DNA of 10,859 bases from Marinagarivorans sp. UBA5868. Lineage in GTDB: Bacteria; Pseudomonadota; Gammaproteobacteria; Pseudomonadales; Cellvibrionaceae. The notes under the pieces are model-generated. The model saw nothing but the letters and a program-made list of their open reading frames with translations. It ran no database searches and was not told the origin of the DNA. Below are positions 1-7,677 of this stretch, in pieces (positions within the stretch are counted from its first letter, which is position 1; the number at the start of each line of letters is the position of its first letter). The position numbers were made by a program, and so were the translations under genes. The stretch spans positions 1 through 10,859 of the forward strand of contig DJFQ01000002.1 in the NCBI GenBank assembly GCA_002432095.1, in the 5' to 3' direction.

Positions 1-132
1 AATCTGGGTGTTGTCGTGGATGGTAAAGGTGTCATCCCCACCACCGAGCAGGAAACTGCCCGCGCCGGTATCCAGCGTACCCGCCACGTCCAATATATCC
101 GCGCCATCGCCCAGGTCGCCGGAGGCAATCAG
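1..132. repeat. Near-identical DNA repeat, copy 1 (partner at 1258-1389)
   Basis: Bases 1-24 are identical to 1258-1281, and bases 69-132 match 1326-1389 with 5 mismatches in 64. Both pairs are offset by exactly 1257 bp (419 codons), so the reading frame is kept. A less similar third copy lies around 2104-2250. Similarity at DNA level shows that these modules were exchanged or duplicated more recently than the N-terminal ones. Confidence 0.85.
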
Positions 133-3100
133 TTGCCCGCCCGCATTCACCGTCACAGTATTGCTGCCGGTACTGCCGGTGATGATCGTTGGAGTGGCCC
201 CAGTGGCCTGGACATTACCTGCAATATCCAGGGCAGTGTCGTCCGCCATGGTGAGGGTCGGCGTCTCCAGCGTGCCCTCTATGGCCAGTGCCCCACCATC
301 CAGCGTGGTACCACCGGTGAAAGTCGCGGCACCGGCTAGCGTCGCGACGCCGGCGTTGTTCTTGTCGAGGATTTCAAAGTTGGTGATAGCGTCAAGGTCG
401 ATGGTCAGGGCCAAGGCATTGTTAAGCGTCACCGTATCCGCTGCGGTTTCACTGCCCCCGTCAATGGGATTCACCTGCGCCAGCACCGCACCGTCGTTCA
501 GCGTGAGGGTGTCATCCCCCGCACAAAGATTCACCGTGCCCGCACCGCTTACCCTACCTGATACCGCCAGGGTGTCGTCATTGGCACCACAGCCATAGGT
601 GCCGTCCACATTCAGCGTCGCCCCGCTGGCAACTGTGGTATCCAGCGAGCCAGCCGCCGGCGCATTCAATATTCCCGCTGCACCGATGTTCAGGGTGCCG
701 CCCAACACATCCACCGTGGCGAAATCAGAGGTGGCCGGACCATTGATATTCAGCGTGCCGGTGTTGTCTTTCACCAGCTGCTCGAAGTTCACCACGCCGT
801 TCAGCTCTGCTGTGCCGGCAATGTCTGCCGTCAGCGTATCCGTGCCCACACCACCGTCTATGGCGTTGGCCAGACCCTCAAGGCTGGCACCATCTTGCAG
901 AATCAGTGCATCTTCACCATCACCCAGACCAATACTGCCCGCACCACTCACGGTGCCAGCCACGGTGAAGGTGTCCACCAGGGCGCTGCCATTGAAATTG
1001 CCGTCAACCGCCAGGGTCGCGCCAGTGGCAACAGCGGCTGTCGTCACGCCGGTGATATCCGCGGCTGCGGCCACAAACAGGGTGCCACCCTGCACCGCCA
1101 CCGAATTGAAGCCGGACACGCCGGGTCCGTTGACATTCAGGGTGCCGATGTCGCTCTTGATCAGGGATTCAAAGGTACTGACGACACCGAGATTTGCGGT
1201 GCCGGCGATGGAGGCGTTCAGGGTATCGACACCCACGCCACCATCCACTGTGCCGATAATCTGGGTGTTGTCGTGGATGGTCAGTGTGTCTGCACCGGCT
1301 CCCAGTGCGAGGATTCCACCCGCAGTATCCAGCGTACCCGCCACGTCCAGCAGGTCCGCGCCATCGCCCAGGTCGCCGGTGGCAATCAGGTTACCGCCTG
1401 CCGCCACGGTAATGCTGTTGGCTCCGCTGCTACCGGTTATGGCTACCGCTGTGGCACCGGTGTTCTGCAAGGTGCCATCAATATTCAATACCGCGTTGTC
1501 GCCCATCGAAACTGCTGGCGTCTCCAACAGATCGTCGATATCCAGTGTGCCGCTATTAAGGTCCACCTCGTTATACGCGTGAGTACCTGTCAGCGTGACC
1601 GTACCCGTGTTGTTCTTGACCAGAAATTCAAAATTTGCCGTATCCGCTGCCGCAAAGGTCAACGCCGTAGCAATATCGAAATCAAGGGTATCGCCTGACG
1701 TATGGCTGCCGCCATCGAGGCTGCCGGCAAAACCGGAAAGGTCTGCACCATCCTGGATAGTCAGTGTATCGTCGCCATCGTCGAGTGTGATCGCACCGGT
1801 ACCGTTCACGGTGCCTGCGATTGTCATGCTATCAGCGCCCGTCGTACCGCTGTAGCTGCCATCCACGGTCAGGGTGGCACCGTTTGCTATGGTGGTCGTG
1901 ACTACCTCATCGATCGCACCGGCAACATCGACATTCAGGGTTCCTGCATTAACATTAACTTCGTCAACGCTGGTAGCCATCGGACCGATCAGGTTCAGTA
2001 CCCCTAGGCCATTTTTATCGAGCACCTCGAAATTCTGGAACGTATTCGCTGTTGCCGTCGTGGCAATGTCGGCATTTACCCTGTCCGTGTCCGTACCACC
2101 ATCCACAGTGCCAATAATGGTGGTGTTGGCGCGCACAGTAAGTAGGTCTGCGCCCGCACCCAGCGCGAATATGCCACCGTCAGTATCCAGTGTACCGGCT
2201 ACATCCAGTTCGTCGGCGCCGTCTCCCAGATCCCCATTGGCAGTCACATTTGCGCCAGCACCAAGAACCACGGTGTCATCCAGCAATCCACCCGCTATCT
2301 GCGTCGCAGTACCGGTATTTGCCTCCAATATACCGACCACCTGCAGCGTCGCACCGCCATCGTCGGTGAAGGTAACATCGTCGGTGAGCAGCGAAGCGGG
2401 CGTCATTAGCGTGCCGTTTTCGAGCACGACATGGTCGATATCGCTGTTTACTGTCATGGTCGTCACGCCGGCACCACGCTGCACCAGCGAACCATCACCG
2501 ATGATGTTCTGATTCAATGTGTAGGCGTTGGAGCGGTTTGCAATCAGCGTGGCGCCCGCCGCGACAGTCGCCTGCGTCCCATTACCGAGGGTCCCGGTGG
2601 TACCGCCATTGCCGACCTCAAGCGTGCCCGCACTGATTGTTGTTATGCCGGTGTAGGTGTTGTTTGCCGTGAGCGTCAGCGTACCCGTGCCGGTCTTGGT
2701 GAGGCCGCCGTTCGTGTTGGTGCTGCGCAGAATGCCACTCATGAGCGCATCGCGATCAGCAAGGCCATCATTCACATGGACGTTGCGGGCGACAGTGCCG
2801 AGGTTGATACCATTCTGGAAATCGACCGTGCCATCGGCGGTCACGTAGCCGAACACGAGCTGATGGTTCGTCGGCACGAAGCCGCCACTGTTCCACGTCA
2901 CCTCGCGGCTGTCGCCGAACAGGTTGACCACTTGGGTGCCGTCCCACGCCGCGAAACCGCCGCTGCCGAACCAGCGCACACCCTGCACGTAACTGTCGTC
3001 GTCGAGCGCCTCGAGGCCATATGCCGGTAACGGCCCGAGGCCGTCCGGATCGGCGCCAATCGTGGTGCCGTTGGTGCTCTGGATGGACTCTCCGTTTATC

Positions 3101-6100
3101 GTGGTCAGACCGCGGAAGAAGCCGCCGCTCGCGTCGGTGAGGCCCAGCACGCCACCTGTATTGTCACCGTTGACTTCGAAACGGATCACGCTACTGCGCT
3201 GAGACGAGCCGGTCGCGCCATGCGAGGACGTCACACCGAGTCCACCGGTGATGGCGCCGGAGTGGTCGAGCCGCAGTGCGCCGCCAAAAATGCGCGTCAT
3301 GCCGGCGTACGCGTTGGCCTGCGCGTTGTTGTCTGTGACCAGCGCCCACAAGCCAGGCCCATCCTTGGCGAGACGGAACCAGCTCGTCGCGAATTCGACG
3401 GGTGTCGGACCGTTGACTAGCGTCGCCGCCAGCGTGTTCTCGCCGGTGTTCGTTCCTCCGAGCCAATGGGTGAACCCGCCATTCTGGCTGACGACGATGT
3501 CGGTGCTGGTTAACGTAAGCGCACCGGTGCCCGAGGATTCGAGGTGCGTGTCGCCCCAGGCCCAGAACGAGCGGTTGCTGGTCTCTCCACTCCCGACGTA
3601 GCGCATCGTGCCGCTACTGCTGCGGAAATCGACGATCAGATCGCCCCCGCCGACACTGGACGCTTCGCCTGCGTCGCCAATAGTCGTGACTTCGAATGTG
3701 CAACCATGCGGTACGATCTCGCCGGTGAAGGTGTTGGCCCCCGTCAGGCGCCACACCCCGCCGGTCGTGCAGGAGCCACCTTCCCATCCCCTTATCCGGG
3801 TCACACCACTGCCGTCCGAAATCACTCCAGAGATCACGTTGGGAGCGACGGCGACCCCGTTGGCGTCGGTCGTGGTGGCGTAGTTTCCACCCAGCCGCAG
3901 GTCGTTCAAGCCGGAGCCGGTGGTCGTGATATCGCCCGTCCAGGTGAGGGCTCCGCTGCCGTGGTTGAACAGGTGATGGACGGCGCCGTTAGTGCGGTTC
4001 AGCGCCAGCGCGCGATTAGTGCTGGTTGCCCCGCCGTTATAGACCAAGCCGCCGCCGTGCGAATTGAGTACCACACTTGAACCGGTGCCAAGCGCGCTAA
4101 CCTCACCGCTATCGGCAAGCGTATTGGCCCAGACCCACATGCCTGTACCCTGGGCTACGAGATCACCACCGATCCAGGTCGTGCCGCTGTAGGTGTTGGC
4201 AGCGGTCAGGGCGAGGTCTCCCTGCCCAACCAGGAGCAGCCCGCCTGATCCCTCTATCACGCCATTGAGATTGACCTCCAGGTCGGCCGTGCTGATCCAT
4301 CCGCCGCCTTGTCCCTCGTTGACGTTGATCGTGCGGTTGGTCGCGCCCAGGTCGATGCCGTTCTGCCAATTGATGGTGGAGTTCGCCCAGTTGCCCCCGA
4401 ACCGCAACGCATGTCCGGTTGGCACGAAGCCGCCGGTGCCCCACGCGAGCGTCGCACCCGCACCGCCGAGGTCGACGGTTTGCGGCGCGTCGATGGCACC
4501 GAAGCCGCCCGAGGCCGTCCATTGCACCTGCCCTGCCCCCGCTCCGAGTGCTCGTGTGAAAGAACCGCTCGTTGCGCTCAGCAGCACATAGCCGCCGTGG
4601 TGCTCCAGGCTGCCGATACCCGCGCCATTGATCTGTAGGTTTGAGTTAGGCGAAAGGACACTGGCACCACCCAGCAGCAGGTTGCCCACATTGCTAGTCA
4701 CGGCATCGCCGACGACTGTGGCGCCGCTGTAGTCGTTGCCGGCATTAGTCAGCTCCAGCAAACCGCTGCCGACGACGTGCAGGCCGCCGGTGCCGGTCAA
4801 GGCCCCACTCATCACGGCATGGTCAGTGATGCTACCGCCGTCCGCACTGACCCGGCGCAGGCCGCCGCTGAGGTTAATGCCGTTCTGGAAGTCCACCTGA
4901 CGTGCGCCGCCGCCGGTGGAGTTGGTGCCGAGAATCAGTGCATGGCCGTCGGGCACGAACAGGCTGTCGTTCCAAGTGAGCATGGCCCCGGCCCCACCTA
5001 AGTTGACGGTGACGTCCGACTCGCCCGCAAGGGCGTAGAAGCCGCCGGTGCCATTCCAACGCAGCTCGCCGCCACCGGCGCCATTGGCCATGGTGATGCT
5101 GGATTCCGCATTCGTGCCATAGATGATGGTGGTATGGCCGTTGTTCTGGCCCTCGAAGCGAATATTGCTGTTGGGCGATAGGCTGGTGCTGTTCAACAGC
5201 AGCCGCGCATTGCTCTCAATGACTGTGTCGCCGCTGTAGGTATAGTTGCCGCCGTCGAACCAGGTATTGCCGGCGGCGAGCACAAGGCCGCCGGTGAAGC
5301 TCAGGTCGCCGCTAAAGCGCATGGTGCTGCCGACGGTTCGCAGCGACAGCACAGCGCCGTTGTCCGATAGGTCGCTGATCACGGTGATGCCGTGACCATC
5401 ACCGTAACCAACATTGACCAACGTGTCGGAGGTGAGCACCGCAGTGCCATTCCACGTGGCGTTACCTATGCCGTCAAGGTAGACAGTACCGCCGTTCAAG
5501 GTGACATCGTGCGTCAGGTTGACATTGTTGCCGACCCGGAAGCGGCCACCATTGTTGAGGATGAGCCGAGAGGCATCGGTATCGCCTCCGAAGGCATTGG
5601 CATTCTCCACCCGCAGGATGCCGCCGTTGTTGATGGTGACGATGTTGCCAGCGCCAGCGGCGGCGGAGTCATTGCCACTAAGGAAAAGCTGGCCGGCGTT
5701 CACAGTGATCCCGCCAGTGAAGCTGTTGGTGCCACTCAGCCACATACTGCTGTTAATCGAGCCGCCTTCCGTCAATTCCAGGCTCAGCCGGTTGGCACCG
5801 GTATCCGTGAGATTGCCGGCAAAGAACAGGTTATCGTTGTTCCCGGTGTTGGTCACCAGCAGCCTGGTATCTGCCGTGAGGGTGAGGTTGCCGGTCCAGG
5901 TGCTGTTGCCGCCGCTGAACCGATCTTCGATGATGATCGTGCCGCCATGGGCGGTGATGTCATGAGTCAGGTTCTGGTTGGCGAGCCAGAGATGAGCGCC
6001 GTCATTCAGTACGAAGTTGGCGGCGCTAGTGTTTCCGCCGAAGGCGTTGGAGTGGTTGATCTGCAGCGCGCCGCCGCTGTTGACGGTCACCACATTGTTC

Positions 6101-6714
6101 GCACCGTTGAGGCTGTTGCTGCCACCCGCGATCAGGCGCGCCCCGGAGGCGATGGTGATACCGCCACTGAGCGTGTTGTTACCGTTCAGCTGGAGCCAGC
6201 CGTTGTTGGAACCACCGTTAACTGTCAGGCCGTCGGTCCCGGCCAGCACTGAATTGATTGTTGCCTGGTTCGCGCCGGTATAGCTGATAAAGGGGTTGGC
6301 TCCGTCGAGGGTCAGAGTGTTCCCGGAGAGGGTGTAGCCGGTGGCGAGGAAATTCAGGCTGTGGGCCGTGATGGGGACGCCGAGCGTCACCGTGCCCGCA
6401 GTGCCGCCGAAAAAGGCATCGTCAAGCGCAGCATTGTTCCAGGCGATAAACGGCGGGTTAACACCGCCGCTGTCAGGCCCCCAGAAGGATGCTGTGGTAT
6501 TCCATGTTCCAGCACCACCCGAGTCGGCGAGAGTGCCATTCGGGTCCCAGTACAAATCGGCGGCGTTAAGGTTGACCGATAGACTACCCAGCGCTACCAA
6601 TGCCGCACCAACTGTCGACCCCCTTGCCCCACGGCGCGCTATTTTTCCCACCTCGGCGATCACTACCCAGCAGTTGGTGGCTACATTCCAGATCGTACGG
6701 AAGACGTGATTCAT
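1..6714 (-). CDS. Giant ESPR-type (type V secretion) repetitive adhesin, C-terminus off the left edge
   Basis: The frame is open from ATG at 6714 to base 1, 2238 codons with no stop, and continues beyond the window. The N-terminus MNHVFRTIWNVATNCW matches the ESPR extended signal peptide of type V secreted proteins, which fixes the start. A basic stretch (R27, R28, R31) and hydrophobic segment (about 34-47) follow, with probable cleavage near A51/A52. The mature protein opens with LYWDPNG and is Gly/Thr/Asn/Ala-rich with short beta-strand periodicity, as in right-handed beta-helix passengers. In order: two modules of about 150 residues (about 184-470); a middle part with PATR motifs (838-859 and, clearest, TGTGTLTLTANNTYTG at 1341-1356); then five modules of 129-153 residues (about 1490 to the edge) with DDTLTI, DGGVGTDTL and NFExL motifs. 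Role inferred: outer-membrane-exported surface adhesin. The anchor or translocator (autotransporter barrel or other) is not visible. No good Shine-Dalgarno precedes the ATG, which overlaps the stop of a short upstream ORF. Specific ligand unknown. Confidence 0.93.
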   Translation of the reverse strand, partial: MNHVFRTIWNVATNCWVVIAEVGKIARRGARGSTVGAALVALGSLSVNLNAADLYWDPNGTLADSGGAGTWNTTASFWGPDSGGVNPPFIAWNNAALDDAFFGGTAGTVTLGVPITAHSLNFLATGYTLSGNTLTLDGANPFISYTGANQATINSVLAGTDGLTVNGGSNNGWLQLNGNNTLSGGITIASGARLIAGGSNSLNGANNVVTVNSGGALQINHSNAFGGNTSAANFVLNDGAHLWLANQNLTHDITAHGGTIIIEDRFSGGNSTWTGNLTLTADTRLLVTNTGNNDNLFFAGNLTDTGANRLSLELTEGGSINSSMWLSGTNSFTGGITVNAGQLFLSGNDSAAAGAGNIVTINNGGILRVENANAFGGDTDASRLILNNGGRFRVGNNVNLTHDVTLNGGTVYLDGIGNATWNGTAVLTSDTLVNVGYGDGHGITVISDLSDNGAVLSLRTVGSTMRFSGDLSFTGGLVLAAGNTWFDGGNYTYSGDTVIESNARLLLNSTSLSPNSNIRFEGQNNGHTTIIYGTNAESSITMANGAGGGELRWNGTGGFYALAGESDVTVNLGGAGAMLTWNDSLFVPDGHALILGTNSTGGGARQVDFQNGINLSGGLRRVSADGGSITDHAVMSGALTGTGGLHVVGSGLLELTNAGNDYSGATVVGDAVTSNVGNLLLGGASVLSPNSNLQINGAGIGSLEHHGGYVLLSATSGSFTRALGAGAGQVQWTASGGFGAIDAPQTVDLGGAGATLAWGTGGFVPTGHALRFGGNWANSTINWQNGIDLGATNRTINVNEGQGGGWISTADLEVNLNGVIEGSGGLLLVGQGDLALTAANTYSGTTWIGGDLVAQGTGMWVWANTLADSGEVSALGTGSSVVLNSHGGGLVYNGGATSTNRALALNRTNGAVHHLFNHGSGALTWTGDITTTGSGLNDLRLGGNYATTTDANGVAVAPNVISGVISDGSGVTRIRGWEGGSCTTGGVWRLTGANTFTGEIVPHGCTFEVTTIGDAGEASSVGGGDLIVDFRSSSGTMRYVGSGETSNRSFWAWGDTHLESSGTGALTLTSTDIVVSQNGGFTHWLGGTNTGENTLAATLVNGPTPVEFATSWFRLAKDGPGLWALVTDNNAQANAYAGMTRIFGGALRLDHSGAITGGLGVTSSHGATGSSQRSSVIRFEVNGDNTGGVLGLTDASGGFFRGLTTINGESIQSTNGTTIGADPDGLGPLPAYGLEALDDDSYVQGVRWFGSGGFAAWDGTQVVNLFGDSREVTWNSGGFVPTNHQLVFGYVTADGTVDFQNGINLGTVARNVHVNDGLADRDALMSGILRSTNTNGGLTKTGTGTLTLTANNTYTGITTISAGTLEVGNGGTTGTLGNGTQATVAAGATLIANRSNAYTLNQNIIGDGSLVQRGAGVTTMTVNSDIDHVVLENGTLMTPASLLTDDVTFTDDGGATLQVVGILEANTGTATQIAGGLLDDTVVLGAGANVTANGDLGDGADELDVAGTLDTDGGIFALGAGADLLTVRANTTIIGTVDGGTDTDRVNADIATTATANTFQNFEVLDKNGLGVLNLIGPMATSVDEVNVNAGTLNVDVAGAIDEVVTTTIANGATLTVDGSYSGTTGADSMTIAGTVNGTGAITLDDGDDTLTIQDGADLSGFAGSLDGGSHTSGDTLDFDIATALTFAAADTANFEFLVKNNTGTVTLTGTHAYNEVDLNSGTLDIDDLLETPAVSMGDNAVLNIDGTLQNTGATAVAITGSSGANSITVAAGGNLIATGDLGDGADLLDVAGTLDTAGGILALGAGADTLTIHDNTQIIGTVDGGVGVDTLNASIAGTANLGVVSTFESLIKSDIGTLNVNGPGVSGFNSVAVQGGTLFVAAAADITGVTTAAVATGATLAVDGNFNGSALVDTFTVAGTVSGAGSIGLGDGEDALILQDGASLEGLANAIDGGVGTDTLTADIAGTAELNGVVNFEQLVKDNTGTLNINGPATSDFATVDVLGGTLNIGAAGILNAPAAGSLDTTVASGATLNVDGTYGCGANDDTLAVSGRVSGAGTVNLCAGDDTLTLNDGAVLAQVNPIDGGSETAADTVTLNNALALTIDLDAITNFEILDKNNAGVATLAGAATFTGGTTLDGGALAIEGTLETPTLTMADDTALDIAGNVQATGATPTIITGSTGSNTVTVNAGGQLIASGDLGDGADILDVAGTLDTGAGSFLLGGGDDTFTIHDNTQI
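1258..1389. repeat. Near-identical DNA repeat, copy 2 (partner at 1-132)
   Basis: This is the second copy of the in-frame repeat at 1-132, encoding the DTLTIHDNTQI and GDLGDGADLLDVAGTLDT stretches of the adhesin. It is offset by 1257 bp from the first copy. Between the well-conserved blocks the two copies diverge, so similarity is patchy over the full unit. Confidence 0.85.
2641..4950 (-). repeat. PATR-like and FQNGI modules in the middle of the adhesin
   Basis: Autotransporter-associated beta-strand repeats are recognisable, best at residues 1339-1369 (TKTGTGTLTLTANNTYTG followed by ITTISAGTLEVGN) and more weakly near 838 (ANTYSGTTWIGG) and in GGVWRLTGANTFTG around 3720-3780. A second landmark recurs three times: NWQNGIDLGATNRTINV (about 4320-4380), DFQNGINLSGGLRRVSA (about 4845-4890) and DFQNGINLGTVARNVHV (about 2770-2825). 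Each is preceded by a VPxxHxLxxG segment. These are modules of one passenger domain, not separate genes. Exact boundaries would need a self-alignment. Confidence 0.7.
5461..6165 (-). repeat. Tandem 150-residue modules in the adhesin N-terminal region
   Basis: Two consecutive modules align over their length. The first begins GGITIASGARLIAGG (from 6165) and the second GGITVNAGQLFLSGN (from 5715), 450 bp or 150 codons apart. Shared landmarks follow in the same order: VVTVNSGGALQI against IVTINNGGILRV, NAFGG in both, then NLTHDITAHGGT against NLTHDVTLNGGT. The second is followed by TWNGTAVLTSDTL and the first by TWTGNLTLTADTR, so the duplicated unit may extend further. The copies have diverged, so the duplication is old. 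This is typical of stacked beta-helix coils. Confidence 0.75.
6559..6714 (-). other. ESPR plus Sec signal peptide of the adhesin
   Basis: Residues 1-24 (MNHVFRTIWNVATNCW, then VVIAEVGK) follow the ESPR pattern MN+hyRhIWN.a...WV.hsE.hK. This is known from long type V secreted proteins, where it slows inner-membrane translocation. Residues 25-33 supply the basic n-region and about 34-47 (TVGAALVALGSLSV) the hydrophobic core. The Ala-Ala at 51-52 before DLYWD is the likely cleavage region. Cys15 lies where ESPRs commonly carry Thr or Ser, a small oddity. Confidence 0.85.
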
Positions 6715-6842
6715 AGCACCACCAACTCAGCTTTCTGGTCACACGAGAATGTTAAACCTGGAGTGGCGCCGGGCAACATTGCACAGGCGGTCACACTATT
6801 TTTGCGGGGGTGGCAGGGGTCGCACAGAAAAATAACTTGCAT
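6711..6842 (-). CDS. Short upstream ORF (43 aa), overlapping the adhesin start as ATGA
   Basis: A 43-codon ORF starts at 6842 and ends with TGA at 6713-6711, so its stop overlaps the adhesin ATG (6714-6712) in the four bases ATGA, the classic layout for translational coupling. A strong Shine-Dalgarno, TAAGGAG, lies 8 nt before the ATG, whereas the adhesin ATG has only weak purine-rich sequence. The peptide begins MQVIFLCDPCHPRK and ends DQKAELVVL. It has four cysteines (7, 10, 20, 34), two of them as CDPC. I see no membrane segment, signal peptide or known family. It could be a leader peptide controlling adhesin translation, a small functional protein, or the remains of one. What is seen is the ORF, its ribosome site and the overlap; that it is translated is inference. 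Confidence 0.55.
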   Translation of the reverse strand: MQVIFLCDPCHPRKNSVTACAMLPGATPGLTFSCDQKAELVVL

Positions 6843-6850
6843 GGTACAAA

Positions 6851-6857
6851 CTCCTTA
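6851..6857 (-). promoter_or_regulatory. Shine-Dalgarno TAAGGAG of the short upstream ORF
   Basis: On the minus strand the sequence reads TAAGGAG, an extended complement of the 16S rRNA 3' end, with 8 nt between it and the ATG at 6842. It is the only strong ribosome site near the adhesin start, and it lies about 135 nt upstream of that start. I found no convincing sigma70 promoter in the bases just upstream of it (6858-6960). Confidence 0.6.
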
Positions 6858-6922
6858 TGGCGCGGGTTGCACTCCAACATATCGAGCCCATCAGGTATGG
6901 CCCAGAACATGGAGATGGCAAT

Positions 6923-7204
6923 TCAGCATGGATTGTTAGCGATAAATTCTTGATTCAGGTTCGTGGAAAATAAGCGCTGCTTGCTTCGACTGCCGAGCCA
7001 GTGCAGGTCGAGCACACCACCTCCGATGATTTCCGCAAGAATGTTATTCAGCGTATGCTTGTGCTGCGGAAGGAAGCGGCCCGCTTTCGTTTTTAAAGTT
7101 GGAAGGTATTTGTCATTCAATATGCACAATGAACGACGGCAGATGATATTCGGACGTTGGTATGGGGTGATCAATATATTCTTTTTTTCGGTTAGCCTTT
7201 GCAT
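6923..7204 (-). pseudogene. Doubtful 93-codon ORF, possibly a transposase N-terminal remnant
   Basis: The ORF starts at ATG 7204 and ends 80 bp upstream of the short adhesin-leading ORF. Its middle (YLPTLKTKAGRFL, then HKHTLNNILAEIIGGG and LDLHWLGSRSKQRLF) faintly recalls the N-terminus of IS4-type transposases. In those, a Leu-rich helix is followed by a 'L..L.LG' segment and a KH.IKR.DRLL stretch. The DDE catalytic part is absent and no inverted repeats were recognised. If the resemblance is real, only a truncated, decayed fragment remains. Otherwise it may be a chance ORF or an unrelated small gene. A plus-strand ORF covers the same DNA and looks less protein-like. Confidence 0.2.
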
Positions 7205-7408
7205 AAAGCCCGTTGTCCCTTATTACCGTTACATCTAACTCCTACCAAAATAGACCTAACGTCTCAACTACTCAACCCTGAATGGCACAAGACTCGACTT
7301 ATGAGAAAAAAAACTAGCTGCATCACTTTAAGCGTTTTACAGTTTTAAGCACCCTGGCTTACCAATTTTTATTTATGTTCCTGCTATTTGAATATCTCGC
7401 ATGGAGCC

Positions 7409-7615
7409 TTAACTGCTCTCAGCAAATTTGAAGCCATCAATAAGAGCATTATTTTCTGAACCGTCGTTGCCCATAACGAAGAATAATGGTGCTTCTTTCT
7501 CTCGATTTTTATTAAGTTGAAAACATATCCTTTTGCTGAAATTCCTTTTACTTTTTGCACGAAAAGGCAGACCCGAAGAAGCGCTTTTTATAAAACTGTA
7601 ATCCGTTTCAAACAT
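7409..7615 (-). CDS. Possible small hypothetical protein (68 aa), doubtful
   Basis: A 68-codon AT-rich ORF lies divergent from the nuclease gene. Its product is charged and soluble-looking (FRAKSKRNFSKRICF near the middle, APLFFVMGNDGSENN near the end), with no recognised domain, signal peptide or membrane segment. No Shine-Dalgarno sequence is apparent before the ATG at 7615. In DNA this AT-rich, ORFs of this length can arise by chance. It is listed because it is the only ORF in 7239-7677 with protein-like composition. Confidence 0.18.
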   Translation of the reverse strand: MFETDYSFIKSASSGLPFRAKSKRNFSKRICFQLNKNREKEAPLFFVMGNDGSENNALIDGFKFAESS

Positions 7616-7677
7616 CAGTTACGCAAAAACATGCCACTGAAAACTTTTATTTTTTTAACTGAGGATTAACCATCCTC

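Larger units (their letters stand above)
1..2260 (-). repeat. Distal array of five 130-150-residue DGG/NFE modules in the adhesin
   Basis: Five NFExL landmarks (NFEVLDKNG, NFEFLVKNN, TFESLIKSD, NFEQLVKDN, NFEILDKNN) begin at 2034, 1635, 1176, 789 and 381, so spacings are 133, 153, 129 and 136 codons. Each is preceded by a DGG...DTL segment and a DDTLTI-like strand (LGAGADTLTI, DGDDTLTIQ, LGDGEDALI, CAGDDTLTL, LGGGDDTFTI). Three modules also carry GDLGDGADxLDVAGTLDT, starting at residues 1494, 1780 and 2199. This spacing (286 and 419 codons) is two and three module lengths. The G-x-D motifs resemble isolated RTX-type turns but do not occur as tandem nonapeptides. The array continues past the left edge. 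Confidence 0.8.
6857..7677. other. Intergenic region between divergent adhesin and nuclease genes
   Basis: Apart from the two doubtful ORFs noted separately, I see no gene here. Base composition changes sharply: the adhesin is GC-rich (42 of 60 bases in 5041-5100), while 7240-7677 is AT-rich (17 of 60 in 7501-7560), with runs of A and T at 7305-7313 and 7645-7657. No tRNA, convincing rho-independent terminator, CRISPR or attachment site was recognised. The A/T-rich stretch just upstream of the Pho boxes could act as an UP-like element, but this is only a guess. Confidence 0.5.

Noticed and set aside
1..2700. CRISPR-like or satellite repeat array
   Set aside because: The repetition is in-frame protein module repetition with variable spacing and diverged copies; there are no constant repeats with unique spacers.
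8..6709. Many plus-strand ORFs across 1-6700, some over 250 codons
   Set aside because: They are antisense shadows of the GC-rich adhesin. Their products are low-complexity (Ser/Pro/Val or Gly/Arg/His rich), no domain is recognisable, and the minus frame is open for 2238 codons with ESPR and repeat motifs.
6706..6939. Plus-strand 77-codon ORF opposite the adhesin leader
   Set aside because: It overlaps the much better supported minus-strand small ORF and adhesin start, has no ribosome site and no recognisable family.
6983..7013. Imperfect inverted repeat (GCTTCGACTGC and GCAGGTCGAGC, 9-nt loop)
   Set aside because: Each arm has a bulge, no U-run follows on either strand, and there is no second copy in the window, so neither a terminator nor a REP element can be claimed.
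6963..7238. Plus-strand 91-codon ORF
   Set aside because: Cys/Arg/Phe-rich, no domain and no clear ribosome site; it is antisense to the minus ORF at 6923-7204, which is itself doubtful.
7582..7590. AAGCGCTT palindrome followed by T's as a possible terminator
   Set aside because: It is an 8-bp self-complementary word with no loop, so it cannot form a normal rho-independent hairpin.
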